64,000 nt of DNA from an uncultured Pelagibacteraceae bacterium (GTDB lineage Bacteria > Pseudomonadota > Alphaproteobacteria > Pelagibacterales > Pelagibacteraceae): contig CACJGL010000002.1 of the NCBI GenBank assembly GCA_902592965.1, positions 1 through 64,000 on the forward strand, in the 5' to 3' direction. Under the pieces are notes generated by a model. The model worked only from the letters and a program-made list of their open reading frames with translations, made no database searches and was not told the DNA's origin. Below are positions 1 to 8,931 of the stretch, in pieces (position 1 is the first letter of the stretch; every line of letters begins with the position of its first letter). A program made the position numbers and the translations under genes.

Positions 1-1
1 T

Positions 2-478
2 AAAATAATTACAGAAGACTTATGGGGAATTTATTATAAACCTGACATTGAAGGATTGGGAGTTCAAGGTGGAACATCACCTTATATTGTTCAAAAACAT
101 TTTGATGAAGTTAATGTTGATCCATATGGAATTGATTCTCCTGAATATCAAACAACTGATAAATTTTCTGACATGTGGACTTCAGCACTTGCACATATTC
201 AGAAACGTTTTGTTGGTAAATCTCATCTGTATAGAAAGGGACCATCAGGAGGATTGGGTTGTTTAACTCCAGATTCATTCCCGATATTCGATAGATTTTT
301 TGAAAATGTTTATATGATTACAGATGCAAATCATGGTTATAAAATGATAGGTGTTGGACACCTTGTTGCACAAGAAATTTTAGGTCAAGAAAGTGAATTA
401 CTAAAACCGTTCAGGTTCGATAGATATGAAAAAGGCAAACTTCATCCGACATCGAACAGTCCGTTTCCTTGGAGCTAA
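2..478 (+). CDS. FAD-dependent oxidoreductase (DAO/sarcosine oxidase-like), C-terminal part, 5' truncated by window edge
   Basis: The reading frame is open from base 2 (KIITEDLWGIYYKPDIEGLGVQGG...) through the listed TTG-start ORF to the stop at 478; C-terminal GLGCLTPDSFPIFDRFFENVYMITDANHGYKMIGVGHLVA resembles the C-terminus of DAO-family FAD enzymes. Confidence 0.75.
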   Translation, partial: KIITEDLWGIYYKPDIEGLGVQGGTSPYIVQKHFDEVNVDPYGIDSPEYQTTDKFSDMWTSALAHIQKRFVGKSHLYRKGPSGGLGCLTPDSFPIFDRFFENVYMITDANHGYKMIGVGHLVAQEILGQESELLKPFRFDRYEKGKLHPTSNSPFPWS

Positions 479-513
479 TTTATCTAAGTAGACAAACGTT
501 TTTTTTTCAGTTA

Positions 514-538
514 CCTTTTGATCTGAAAATTCAAAGGG
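514..538 (+). promoter_or_regulatory. Leader hairpin whose 3' arm covers part of the Shine-Dalgarno of the GS-like gene
   Basis: CCTTTTGA (514-521) pairs with TCAAAGGG (531-538), 8 bp with one G.U, 9-nt loop; the 3' arm overlaps AAAGGGGG just upstream of ATG 545. Predicted by eye only. Confidence 0.35.
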
Positions 539-544
539 GGAAGA

Positions 545-2014
545 ATGACGGATCTTGAAAAACACGTAAACCAACCAGGTAGAGCTAAACTCGTCAAAAA
601 AGTTAGAGAAAAAATAAACGAATTAGGAATTACTTATATCTATTATCAATTTATTTCAGTAACTGGAAGAGTTGTTGGAAAAGGAATACCAGCAGATCAC
701 TGGGAAAGAACTGCAGAAAAAGGTTTTCAATTAGTTTATGGAGCAACTGCAAACTTATTTTTAGATCGTCATAATAATTATATTGGTTACGGTCCAGAAG
801 CTATGGAATTGGTAGGAATACCTGATCCAGAAACTTTTGTTCAATTACCTTGGGATAAAAGAGTTGGAAGAGTTTTTGTTACGTGTTTTAGAAACAGAGA
901 AGAAAGAAAAAATCCAGGTGGTCATTTAACAAGTGACTGCAGAGGTAATCTTAGAATTTTCATGAATGAGTTCAAAAAGAAGCATGGATTAGAACTAAGA
1001 GTTGGAACAGAGCCTGAAATGATGTGGTTAACAAAAAATCCTGACGGAACTCCAACTGGACAAGGTTTTTCAAAACCGTTCTGTTATCATATAGACCAAT
1101 TTGAATCTTTAAGACCTGTCTTTATGAAGGTTATTGAATATGCAAAAGCGATGGGTCTTGATATGATCCAAGGTGACCATGAAGATGCTCCTGGCCAATT
1201 AGAACTTAACTGGACATTTGATAACGTTTTAAGAAACGCAGATAGATTATCTACGTATCGACAAATTTGTGCTCAGGTAGCAAGAGAACATAATCTTATT
1301 GCTTGCTTCATGACTAAACCATTTATGGGGGTTTCAGCGAGTGGATGTCACACAAACATGTCTTTATGGAAAGGTGGAAAAGTATCTGTAAATAAATTAG
1401 GTAACAAAAAACTTCCAGGTGTAGAAGAAGTCTTTAGTTATGTATCAGGTGGAACTAATACTTTCATGCCGGATACTAAGGATATGCAATTACCTGGAAA
1501 AATTGGTTTACAATCAATTGCAGGGATAATGAAACATTTACCAGCTTTAACAGCGATTGGTTCATCAACAGTGAACTCATATAGAAGATTGTGGGATCAA
1601 GGTTTTTGGGCTCCAGTATATGCTGACTGGGGTTATCAAAATAGAACTTGTGGTTTAAGAGTATCAGCTCCGGGCAGGTTCGAGTACAGATCAGTTGACT
1701 CTATGCATAATCCATATTTATTAGGTGCAGCATTGCTTAAAGCTTGTGATGAAGGAATATCTAAAAAAATGAAACCAGCTAAACCTGAGTCTCGAAATAT
1801 ATATGAAGCTCAAAAAGCTGGTAAAGATGTTAAAAAACTTCCGCTAAGTTTAGGTGAAGCTTTAGATAGATTGGCGGAAGATGAAGTAATAAAATCATCA
1901 ATGCCAGATGAAATGTATAAAGTATTTAATTGGTACAAACGAGATGAGTGGGAAAAATTCTTAGGTGCAACAACACAATGGGATCTAGATACTTATCTGG
2001 ATTGTTTACCATAA
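545..2014 (+). CDS. Glutamine synthetase-like protein (GlnT/GmaS superfamily)
   Basis: 489 aa; GS motifs such as GTEPEMMW, GDHEDAPGQLELNWTF, MTKPFMGVSASGCHTNMSLW, RLWDQGFWAPVYADWGYQNRTCGLRVSAPGRFEYRSVDSMHNPYL; good RBS. Confidence 0.9.
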   Translation: MTDLEKHVNQPGRAKLVKKVREKINELGITYIYYQFISVTGRVVGKGIPADHWERTAEKGFQLVYGATANLFLDRHNNYIGYGPEAMELVGIPDPETFVQLPWDKRVGRVFVTCFRNREERKNPGGHLTSDCRGNLRIFMNEFKKKHGLELRVGTEPEMMWLTKNPDGTPTGQGFSKPFCYHIDQFESLRPVFMKVIEYAKAMGLDMIQGDHEDAPGQLELNWTFDNVLRNADRLSTYRQICAQVAREHNLIACFMTKPFMGVSASGCHTNMSLWKGGKVSVNKLGNKKLPGVEEVFSYVSGGTNTFMPDTKDMQLPGKIGLQSIAGIMKHLPALTAIGSSTVNSYRRLWDQGFWAPVYADWGYQNRTCGLRVSAPGRFEYRSVDSMHNPYLLGAALLKACDEGISKKMKPAKPESRNIYEAQKAGKDVKKLPLSLGEALDRLAEDEVIKSSMPDEMYKVFNWYKRDEWEKFLGATTQWDLDTYLDCLP

Positions 2015-2031
2015 TTTAATAAGGAAATTAT

Positions 2032-2973
2032 ATGTGCGGAATAGCAGGATTAATTCATAGAGGAAATACATCAAATGTAGGTTTTGAACTCCAAGGAATG
2101 CTTCAAGCATTAAAGCATAGAGGAGAAGATTCAACTGGATATGCTTTGTATGGAAAAACTGATGGAGAAAATTTCATCATGCGATTTAAGGTTGGTGAAA
2201 ATGTTGCAGAGGGAAGCTCTTCTGTAAAAGAAGATGTATCAGTTTATGATGAAAGAAAAAAAATTGTTGATTCTTATCTTTCTGAGCTAGGCGCTAAGGT
2301 GATAAAAGAAGATAGAATTCTTCCTTATTCATTACGATATGAAATTCAGTATGACAAAGATTTAATGGAATTTTCCCAAAAAATAGAAAGTGTTGAAGGT
2401 GTAGAAATATTATCTATGGGAAAATCTCTAGAAGTAATTAAAGATCTAGGAAACGCTGAAGTTGTATGTAACAGATATAATTTAGATAAAGTTGTCGGGA
2501 CACATGCAATTGGTCATGCTAGAATGGCAACAGAGTCGGGAGTGGATATTAAATCTGCTCACCCATTTTGGGGCTATCCTTTTAGCGATGTGTCAGTCGT
2601 TCATAATGGACAATTAACAAACTATTGGAATAATAGAAGAGTATTGGAAAACAAGGGCATGAGATTTATGTCAGAATGTGACTCGGAATTAATCGCTGTA
2701 TATCTTGCAGAAAAAATGAGAAATGGAGCTACATTAGAAGAGGGAATGAAAGAGTCTCTCGTCGGTTTAGATGGGGTATTTACTTATTTTGTTGCAACAA
2801 AAGATAGCTTAGGAATGGCGAAAGATACAATGGCTGCAAAACCACTAGTATTGTATGAGTCAGATGATTTAGTTGCAATGGGGTCAGAGGAAATTGCAAT
2901 AAGATCAATATTACCACAAGAAATCGAAACTTATGATCCTTTTGATGGAGAAGTTAAAGTATGGCAAATTTAA
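2032..2973 (+). CDS. Class II glutamine amidotransferase domain protein (GltB glutaminase-like; MgsA/GlxB-type)
   Basis: N-terminal MCGIAGLIHRG (Cys2 nucleophile); HAIGHARMAT, HPFWGYPFSDVSVVHNGQLTNYW motifs. Confidence 0.88.
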   Translation: MCGIAGLIHRGNTSNVGFELQGMLQALKHRGEDSTGYALYGKTDGENFIMRFKVGENVAEGSSSVKEDVSVYDERKKIVDSYLSELGAKVIKEDRILPYSLRYEIQYDKDLMEFSQKIESVEGVEILSMGKSLEVIKDLGNAEVVCNRYNLDKVVGTHAIGHARMATESGVDIKSAHPFWGYPFSDVSVVHNGQLTNYWNNRRVLENKGMRFMSECDSELIAVYLAEKMRNGATLEEGMKESLVGLDGVFTYFVATKDSLGMAKDTMAAKPLVLYESDDLVAMGSEEIAIRSILPQEIETYDPFDGEVKVWQI

Positions 2974-3815
2974 AAACATCAGAAAAAAAAAGTAAAGCTC
3001 AATCAATGGGACTTCATACAGAAGTCTTAACTGGAAAAACACAACAAAAATTTTTTAATCCAGATGAGGCTGAGAATTTTTATTACTTTGGGACATATGA
3101 TGTAGATTTTAACAAAAGAACTGAAATTGACGTTAAAAACATGGATTGTCGTGAAGCAAATAAAAAAATTGATGAATTAATGAAAGATGGATACGGAACT
3201 ATTGTAATAAAGAACCCACAGGGAAAACATAGCTTGGGAGTTGGAATTCTCAATAAATTAAATTTAATTTTTGAAGGTAGTTTGGGATACTTTGGATGTG
3301 GATCAATGGATGGTCCTATTGTTAGAATCAATGGAAGAGTGGGATGGTCATGTGCAGAAAATATGATGGCTGGAAAAGTAGTAATTGAAAAAAACGCAGG
3401 ATCTTGTTTTGGTGCGGCAATTAGAGGTGGAGATCTGATATGCAAAGGAAGCGTAGGTGCCAGAACAGGAATTGATCAAAAAGGTGGAACAATAATTATT
3501 GGTGGAGATGCTGGTGCTTTTACAGGTTTTATGATGCAAAGAGGCAGAATAATAATCTTGGGTGACGTAGGTATAAATCTAGGTGACTCTATGTATGATG
3601 GGACAATTTTTGTAGGTGGAAAAATTGGATCATTTGGTAGTGATGCTGTCGAAGCTGAATTAACTGATTCAGATCAAGACTGGCTTAAAAGAAAATTAAA
3701 GGTTGCGGAGATCGGAGAAAATTTCGATGTTTCTAAGATGACCAAAGTTGTAGCAGGAAAAAAACTTTGGAATTACGATGCTCTTGAGCCTACAGAAAAA
3801 AAAGGAGCAATTTAA
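2961..3815 (+). CDS. GltB C-terminal GXGXG-like domain protein (MgsB/GlxC-type)
   Basis: Gly-rich beta-helix repeats (GRVGWSCAENMMAGKVVIEKNAGSCFGAAIRGGDLICKGSVGARTGIDQKGGTIIIGGDAGAFTGFMMQRGRIIILGDVG); overlaps the previous CDS by 13 nt. Confidence 0.88.
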   Translation: MANLKTSEKKSKAQSMGLHTEVLTGKTQQKFFNPDEAENFYYFGTYDVDFNKRTEIDVKNMDCREANKKIDELMKDGYGTIVIKNPQGKHSLGVGILNKLNLIFEGSLGYFGCGSMDGPIVRINGRVGWSCAENMMAGKVVIEKNAGSCFGAAIRGGDLICKGSVGARTGIDQKGGTIIIGGDAGAFTGFMMQRGRIIILGDVGINLGDSMYDGTIFVGGKIGSFGSDAVEAELTDSDQDWLKRKLKVAEIGENFDVSKMTKVVAGKKLWNYDALEPTEKKGAI

Positions 3816-5207
3816 ATGGCAAAGAAAAAAAATGGTAAAGGAAAGTCAAACGGACATTCTAATGGTAATGGAATAGCTTCAAGAAATAAAAGTTTGTTGG
3901 GACACAACGCTATTTTTACTCCAGAAGTTATGGACGACATTCACATCAAAGCGGAATTAGGAAGATACAGAATGAGAGGAATGGCTTTGATGAAAAAGAT
4001 ACCTACTTTTGATGATCTAGTTTTCTTGCCAGGTACATTAACAAGATTTGTAATTGAAGGTTACAGAGAAAAATGTGAGACCAAAACTATTATTGGTCCA
4101 AGATGTGAAAATCCAATTGAGCTTGATATTCCAGTTTACATTACGGGTATGAGTTTTGGAGCCTTATCTTATGAAGCGAAAACTGCATTAGCTAGAGGTG
4201 CTACAATGGCTGGTAGCGCAACATGTTCTGGTGAAGGTGGAATGATACCAGATGAAAGAAGATATTCAGAAAAATGGTTTTATCAGTGCATACAATCAAG
4301 ATACGGTTTTAACCCACACCATGCTCAACTAGCTGATGGAATTGAGGTTTTTATTGGACAAGGACAAAAAGTTGGAATGGGTGGTCATTTGATGGGTCAA
4401 AAAGTTACTGACCAAGTTGCAGAAATGAGATCGCTACCCGCAGGTATTGATCAAAGATCTCCGGCAAGACATCCTGATTGGTTGGGTCCAGATGATTTAG
4501 CTTTAAAAGTTCAAGAGCTAAGAGAATTAACAAAAAACAAAGTGCCAATTCAATTAAAACTTGGAGCAGCTAAAGTGTATGATGATGTAAGGATGGCAGC
4601 AAAATGTGATCCAGACTCAATTTATCTTGATGGAATGGAAGGTTCAACTGGTGCTGGACCACACATTGCAGCTGCAAACACAGGTATACCAGGAATTGCT
4701 GGAATTAGAGAAGCAAGAAGAGCTTTGGATGATGTAGGTAAAACTGGAAAGGTAACTTTAATTTATGCAGGTGGTGTTAGAGATGGAGCAGATATGGCTA
4801 AAGCTTTAGCGCTTGGTGCAGACGCAATTGCAATCGGAACAGGTGCAATGGTGGCATTAAATTGCAATAAAGAAATACCAGAATCTAATTTTGAAAAAGA
4901 AATGGGTGTTCCCGCAGGTCATTGCTATCACTGTCACACTGGTAGATGTCCAGTAGGAGTAGCTACTCAAGATCCAAAATTAAGAAAAAGATTAAATCCT
5001 GATGATGCAGCATTAAGAGTGTATAATTACTTGCATGCGATGACATTGGAGGCTCAATTGTTGGCTAGAGCATGTGGAAAAACAAATATTCACTCGCTAG
5101 AACCAGAAGATATGGCTGCATTAACAATGGAGGCTTCTGCTTTAGCTAAAGTACCTCTTGCAGGAACAAATCATACAGTAGGAGTTAAAGATTTCCATAA
5201 AATCTAA
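3816..5207 (+). CDS. Glutamate synthase FMN-binding / Fe-S domain protein (MgsC/GlxD-type)
   Basis: FMN barrel motifs (YITGMSFGALSYEAKTALARGA, GEGGMIPDERR, GGVRDGADMAKALALGADAIAIGTGAM) and Fe-S motif CYHCHTGRCPVGVATQDP. Confidence 0.92.
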   Translation: MAKKKNGKGKSNGHSNGNGIASRNKSLLGHNAIFTPEVMDDIHIKAELGRYRMRGMALMKKIPTFDDLVFLPGTLTRFVIEGYREKCETKTIIGPRCENPIELDIPVYITGMSFGALSYEAKTALARGATMAGSATCSGEGGMIPDERRYSEKWFYQCIQSRYGFNPHHAQLADGIEVFIGQGQKVGMGGHLMGQKVTDQVAEMRSLPAGIDQRSPARHPDWLGPDDLALKVQELRELTKNKVPIQLKLGAAKVYDDVRMAAKCDPDSIYLDGMEGSTGAGPHIAAANTGIPGIAGIREARRALDDVGKTGKVTLIYAGGVRDGADMAKALALGADAIAIGTGAMVALNCNKEIPESNFEKEMGVPAGHCYHCHTGRCPVGVATQDPKLRKRLNPDDAALRVYNYLHAMTLEAQLLARACGKTNIHSLEPEDMAALTMEASALAKVPLAGTNHTVGVKDFHKI

Positions 5208-5215
5208 TAGCAAAT

Positions 5216-5626
5216 ATGCCAAAGAAAAAAGGTAAGAAAAAAGTCAAATCAAAAGAGATCAAAGGTCAATTAGGTAAGAAAAAAGAGACTGCTAGAGAAA
5301 AAATGATTGGCCAAACAATTGGCTATCGATATGACGTTAATCTTTTGCCTGACTATAGTCGACTAACTCCATTTTTAAAAAAATATATAGAAGCTATGGG
5401 TTGGGATGATCTTAATTGGTTAGAAGATGTTCATATGGGTTATGAAGAAAATAGACCTGCTGTATTCGATAGAAATGCTAACGGTTGGGTAACGATACCA
5501 AGTAAAATAAAATTACCAAATAATCAGCAGGATAGGGATATGATCGCTAGAGAATTATTGGTAAAATTTCAAATGTCCCCGAATCATCCTCTGGTTGACC
5601 TTAAAAAAGCATATTTAAAATTCTAA
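5216..5626 (+). CDS. Conserved-looking hypothetical protein with Lys-rich N-terminus
   Basis: 136 aa directly downstream of the FMN protein, co-directional, 8-nt gap; no recognisable family. Confidence 0.75.
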   Translation: MPKKKGKKKVKSKEIKGQLGKKKETAREKMIGQTIGYRYDVNLLPDYSRLTPFLKKYIEAMGWDDLNWLEDVHMGYEENRPAVFDRNANGWVTIPSKIKLPNNQQDRDMIARELLVKFQMSPNHPLVDLKKAYLKF

Positions 5627-5742
5627 TTTCAATTTCAAGTTGATAAAATTACTATTAACTTCTATTTTTTATAAATAAAATAAAATTGTCAGCATAAAAA
5701 AAATTTCATAGAATCCATTAACTATTAATAGGAGAGAGAAAT

Positions 5743-7143
5743 ATGACTGATCAATTAGGTGCTCTCACAACCTTATTTACAGAATTTTACTATTGGGTAA
5801 CTGTGGTTCTTATGTTTTTGATCCACGTGGGTTTCTGTATGTATGAAGTTGGGGCATCTCGTTACAAACATCACCAACACACTCTTATGAAAAATACAAT
5901 GCTGATACCACTGGTAACAGTCACATGGTTTTTCTTTGGTTGGTGGATATACTGGGCATTTCCAACAGGACCCGGATTAGCTCCTTCGATTATGACCGAA
6001 AGTACTGGTCTAGTTCTTGGAGGTGGATTTGGTGGAAATGATCTTGCTAACCCTACAAATGCATTGATGGCCGTAAATCTTAATGATCATATAATGGGTG
6101 TCTTCTGGGCAGCCTTTTTACTATTTTCATGGACTGCAGCTTCAATTGTATCTGGAGCGGTTATTGAAAGGATAACTACTTTTGCATTTGGAATACTTGC
6201 AATTGCAATTGGATCTGTTTTCTGGACAATAGATGCTTCATGGGGATGGCATTTTGATGGATGGATGTTAAAAATATTAGGATATCACGATGCTTATGCT
6301 TCCGGAGTAATTCACGCAATTGCCGGAGGTTTTGCCTTAGGTGTTCTAATTGTTTTAGGACCAAGAATTGGAAAATTTTCATCTAGCGGAGAACCAAGAA
6401 ACATTGGACCAAGAAATCCTTGGTTAGTGACTGTTGGATTATTCTTAATCTATACAGGTTTTTGGGGCTTTTACGCAGCATGTAATGTTCCGATTTATGA
6501 TCTTGGACCTGAATATGGTATGGAAGGTGTAACTTTCTTTACTGCAACGAACATCTACCTCACTCCAACCACACTTAGTGGAATAACGATGAACTTTTTA
6601 ATGTCGTTATCTGGAGGGTTGTTAGCAGGATATGTGGTCTCGAAGGGAGATCCTTTCTGGACTTATTCATCAGGACTTGCGGGAATAATATGTGCATCTG
6701 CAGGTAATGATTTATATCATCCAATACAATCAATGATAATCGGTATGATCGGAGTAGTTATAGCTTACAAAATGCATTACTGGGTCGAGAAAAAATATAA
6801 AATCGACGATGCGGTTGGAGCAGTAGCTGTTCATGGTTATGCTGGATTTGTTGGTCTTGTAATATGTGGTTTTGTTTTAAATGGTTATCCTTCATCTGGA
6901 TACAGTGTTGGAGCTATGTGGGATGGAACTAATTATGCAGCAATTAATCCTCTTGGAATGTTTATCGGTGCAATAATAATGTTTTTTGTTCTAGGTATGC
7001 TTCCTGGATATATAATTGCAAAAGTTCTTCACGGAATGGGTAAATTAAGAATACCAAGAGAAGTAGAGCTTGCAGGACTTGACTATACAATTATGGAAGA
7101 GGCTAAGGAAGACGAAAAAGCTGTAGTCTCAGCCAGTAGATAA
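5743..7143 (+). CDS. amt: Ammonium transporter, Amt/MEP family
   Basis: 466 aa polytopic; WTIDASWGWHFDGWMLKILGYHDAYASGVIHAIAGGFALGVLIVLGPRIG and VGAVAVHGYAGFVGLV motifs; RBS ggagag. Confidence 0.93.
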   Translation: MTDQLGALTTLFTEFYYWVTVVLMFLIHVGFCMYEVGASRYKHHQHTLMKNTMLIPLVTVTWFFFGWWIYWAFPTGPGLAPSIMTESTGLVLGGGFGGNDLANPTNALMAVNLNDHIMGVFWAAFLLFSWTAASIVSGAVIERITTFAFGILAIAIGSVFWTIDASWGWHFDGWMLKILGYHDAYASGVIHAIAGGFALGVLIVLGPRIGKFSSSGEPRNIGPRNPWLVTVGLFLIYTGFWGFYAACNVPIYDLGPEYGMEGVTFFTATNIYLTPTTLSGITMNFLMSLSGGLLAGYVVSKGDPFWTYSSGLAGIICASAGNDLYHPIQSMIIGMIGVVIAYKMHYWVEKKYKIDDAVGAVAVHGYAGFVGLVICGFVLNGYPSSGYSVGAMWDGTNYAAINPLGMFIGAIIMFFVLGMLPGYIIAKVLHGMGKLRIPREVELAGLDYTIMEEAKEDEKAVVSASR

Positions 7144-7156
7144 AGGAGGTATGTAA

Positions 7157-7378
7157 ATGGCAACAGTATCAAATTGGATAGATCATTTAAGTGCCTCTGA
7201 GGTACAAGGATCTGTCTATCCAGGTGTTGGCTCTGAAGGAGTGTTAGTTATAATAGCAATTCTTATTTGGGTTGGCTGGCATGTTATTTCATCTAAACAA
7301 GAAGATGGTAAGATGAACGCAATTGTCAGAAAAAAACCAAGTGCTAACGACTGGAAAAGCAATATAACAGACGGTTAA
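7157..7378 (+). CDS. Small single-TM protein downstream of amt
   Basis: 73 aa with strong RBS (aaaggaggt) after the amt stop; hydrophobic segment GVLVIIAILIWVGWHVI. Confidence 0.7.
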   Translation: MATVSNWIDHLSASEVQGSVYPGVGSEGVLVIIAILIWVGWHVISSKQEDGKMNAIVRKKPSANDWKSNITDG

Positions 7379-7385
7379 AACTTTT

Positions 7386-7420
7386 AAGAGGGCGCATGAA
7401 ATACTGTGCCCTCTTTTTTT
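7386..7420 (+). terminator. Rho-independent terminator after the amt operon
   Basis: AAGAGGGCGC (7386-7395) / GTGCCCTCTT (7406-7415) stem followed by T run. Confidence 0.85.
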
Positions 7421-7422
7421 TA

Positions 7423-7587
7423 ATGCAAAATTCTGAAGAAAATAATCAAAATGAAAATAAAACTCCTAGCAAAATGGCACGTCTTGCATGGCCAAAAGCA
7501 AAGTATGGAGTAATTATAGCGATATTAATTATTATTGGTGTAAATTTAATTTATTACAAAGATTTCTTTTTATCATTTTTTAAATAA
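7423..7587 (+). CDS. Small single-TM hypothetical protein (start moved downstream from the ORF track)
   Basis: ATG 7423 is in frame with the 7396 ORF; the upstream start lies inside the terminator hairpin. MQNSEENNQNENKTPSKMARLAWPKAKYGVIIAILIIIGVNLIYYKDFFLSFFK. Confidence 0.5.
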   Translation: MQNSEENNQNENKTPSKMARLAWPKAKYGVIIAILIIIGVNLIYYKDFFLSFFK

Positions 7588-7604
7588 TTGTGTTACGTTA
7601 TTAG

Positions 7605-8930
7605 ATGGCAAAAAATTTATTTAAAATTTCAAAACAAAAAAAAATTAAATATTTTTTGATAAGTTTTGTAGATTTATTTGGTGTCTTAAGATCAAAATTG
7701 GTTCCTGCTCATGCAATAAAAGATATGCAAGTAAATGGTGCTGGATTTGCTGGATTTGCAGCTTGGCTAGATATGACACCAGCTGACTCTGATATGTTTG
7801 CAATACCTGATCCCGAAAGTTTAATTCAACTACCATGGAATAAAGAAGTTGGTTGGTTGGCTTCGGATTTATGGATGAATGGTAAACCAGTCAATGCCTC
7901 ACCAAGAATGATGTTAAAAAAACAAATAAAAAAATTATCTGAATTGGGATACAGTATGAAGTCAGGTGTGGAGTGTGAGTATTTTTTGATTTCTCCCGAT
8001 GGGAACACAATTGCAGATAATAGAGATACTCAATCTAAACCTTGTTATGACCAGTCTTCATTAATGAGAAGATATGAGCTTATAAAAGAAATATGTGATT
8101 GTATGATTGAAATGGGATGGGGTCCTTATCAAAATGACCACGAGGATGCTAATGGGCAATTTGAAATGAATTGGGATTATTCAGATTGTCTAAAAACTGC
8201 TGATAGACATACTTTTTTTAAATTTATGGTTAAAACTATTGCAGAAAAGCATGATTTAAGAGCAACATTTATGCCAAAACCTTTTGAAAATTTAACTGGT
8301 AACGGATGTCATGCACATATTTCTTTATGGAAAGGAAAGAAAAATATCTTTCTTGATAAACATGATAAACTTGGGCTAAGCAAGACAGCTTATAACTTTT
8401 TAGGAGGCATCATGAGACATGCTTCATCCTTATCTACTTTTTTTAATCCAACAATAAATAGTTACAGACGAATAAATGCTGCACCAACAAAATCTGGTGC
8501 CACATGGTCACCAAGCAGTATATCATATACAGGAAATAACCGTACACATATGATAAGGGTTCCTGATCCGGGAAGATTTGAATTAAGACTTATGGATGGA
8601 TCCGCAAATCCTTATTTACTGCAAGCTAGTGTATTAGCTGCAGGAATAGAGGGATTAAGTAAAAGAATTAATCCTGGCAAACCTCTTTTTTGTAATATGT
8701 ATGAGGATTATAAAAAATTTCCAAACCTTTCTAAATTACCAAATGAACTAAAAGATTCTCTTGATAAAATTGAAAATAATAAAGAAATGAATAAAGCATT
8801 TGGAAAAGAAGTAATTAAAAGTTACGTCAAGTTAAGGACTGCGGAATTAAAAGATTTTAATGATAACGAAAAATTTGATAAGTCCAAACCAATTACAAAA
8901 TGGGAAAGACAGAATACTCTAGACTGTTAA
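7605..8930 (+). CDS. Glutamine synthetase family protein, gamma-glutamylmethylamide synthetase (GmaS)-like
   Basis: 441 aa; KYFLISFVDLFGVLRSKLVPAHAI, GAGFAGFAAWLDMTPADSDMFAIPDPESLIQLPW, NDHEDANGQFEMNWDYSDCLKTADR, FMPKPFENLTGNGCHAHISLW; resembles GmaS from recalled family features. Confidence 0.82.
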   Translation: MAKNLFKISKQKKIKYFLISFVDLFGVLRSKLVPAHAIKDMQVNGAGFAGFAAWLDMTPADSDMFAIPDPESLIQLPWNKEVGWLASDLWMNGKPVNASPRMMLKKQIKKLSELGYSMKSGVECEYFLISPDGNTIADNRDTQSKPCYDQSSLMRRYELIKEICDCMIEMGWGPYQNDHEDANGQFEMNWDYSDCLKTADRHTFFKFMVKTIAEKHDLRATFMPKPFENLTGNGCHAHISLWKGKKNIFLDKHDKLGLSKTAYNFLGGIMRHASSLSTFFNPTINSYRRINAAPTKSGATWSPSSISYTGNNRTHMIRVPDPGRFELRLMDGSANPYLLQASVLAAGIEGLSKRINPGKPLFCNMYEDYKKFPNLSKLPNELKDSLDKIENNKEMNKAFGKEVIKSYVKLRTAELKDFNDNEKFDKSKPITKWERQNTLDC

Positions 8931-8931
8931 A

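Noticed and set aside
48-266. 72-aa plus-strand ORF overlapping the FAD oxidoreductase
   Set aside because: Out of frame with a clearly coding FAD-enzyme frame; no family-like features.
504-538. H-type pseudoknot (SAM-II/SAM-V-like riboswitch) in the GS-like leader
   Set aside because: The two stems could interleave, but the 1-nt connector after stem 1 is too short to cross a 7-bp stem, and I could not match a known riboswitch consensus.
3083-3539. Antisense ORFs (120 and 63 aa) under the GXGXG gene
   Set aside because: Shadow ORFs from biased codon use opposite a well-supported domain protein.
7396-7422. ORF-track start of the 63-aa protein at 7396
   Set aside because: Falls inside the amt-operon terminator hairpin; in-frame ATG 7423 is more plausible.
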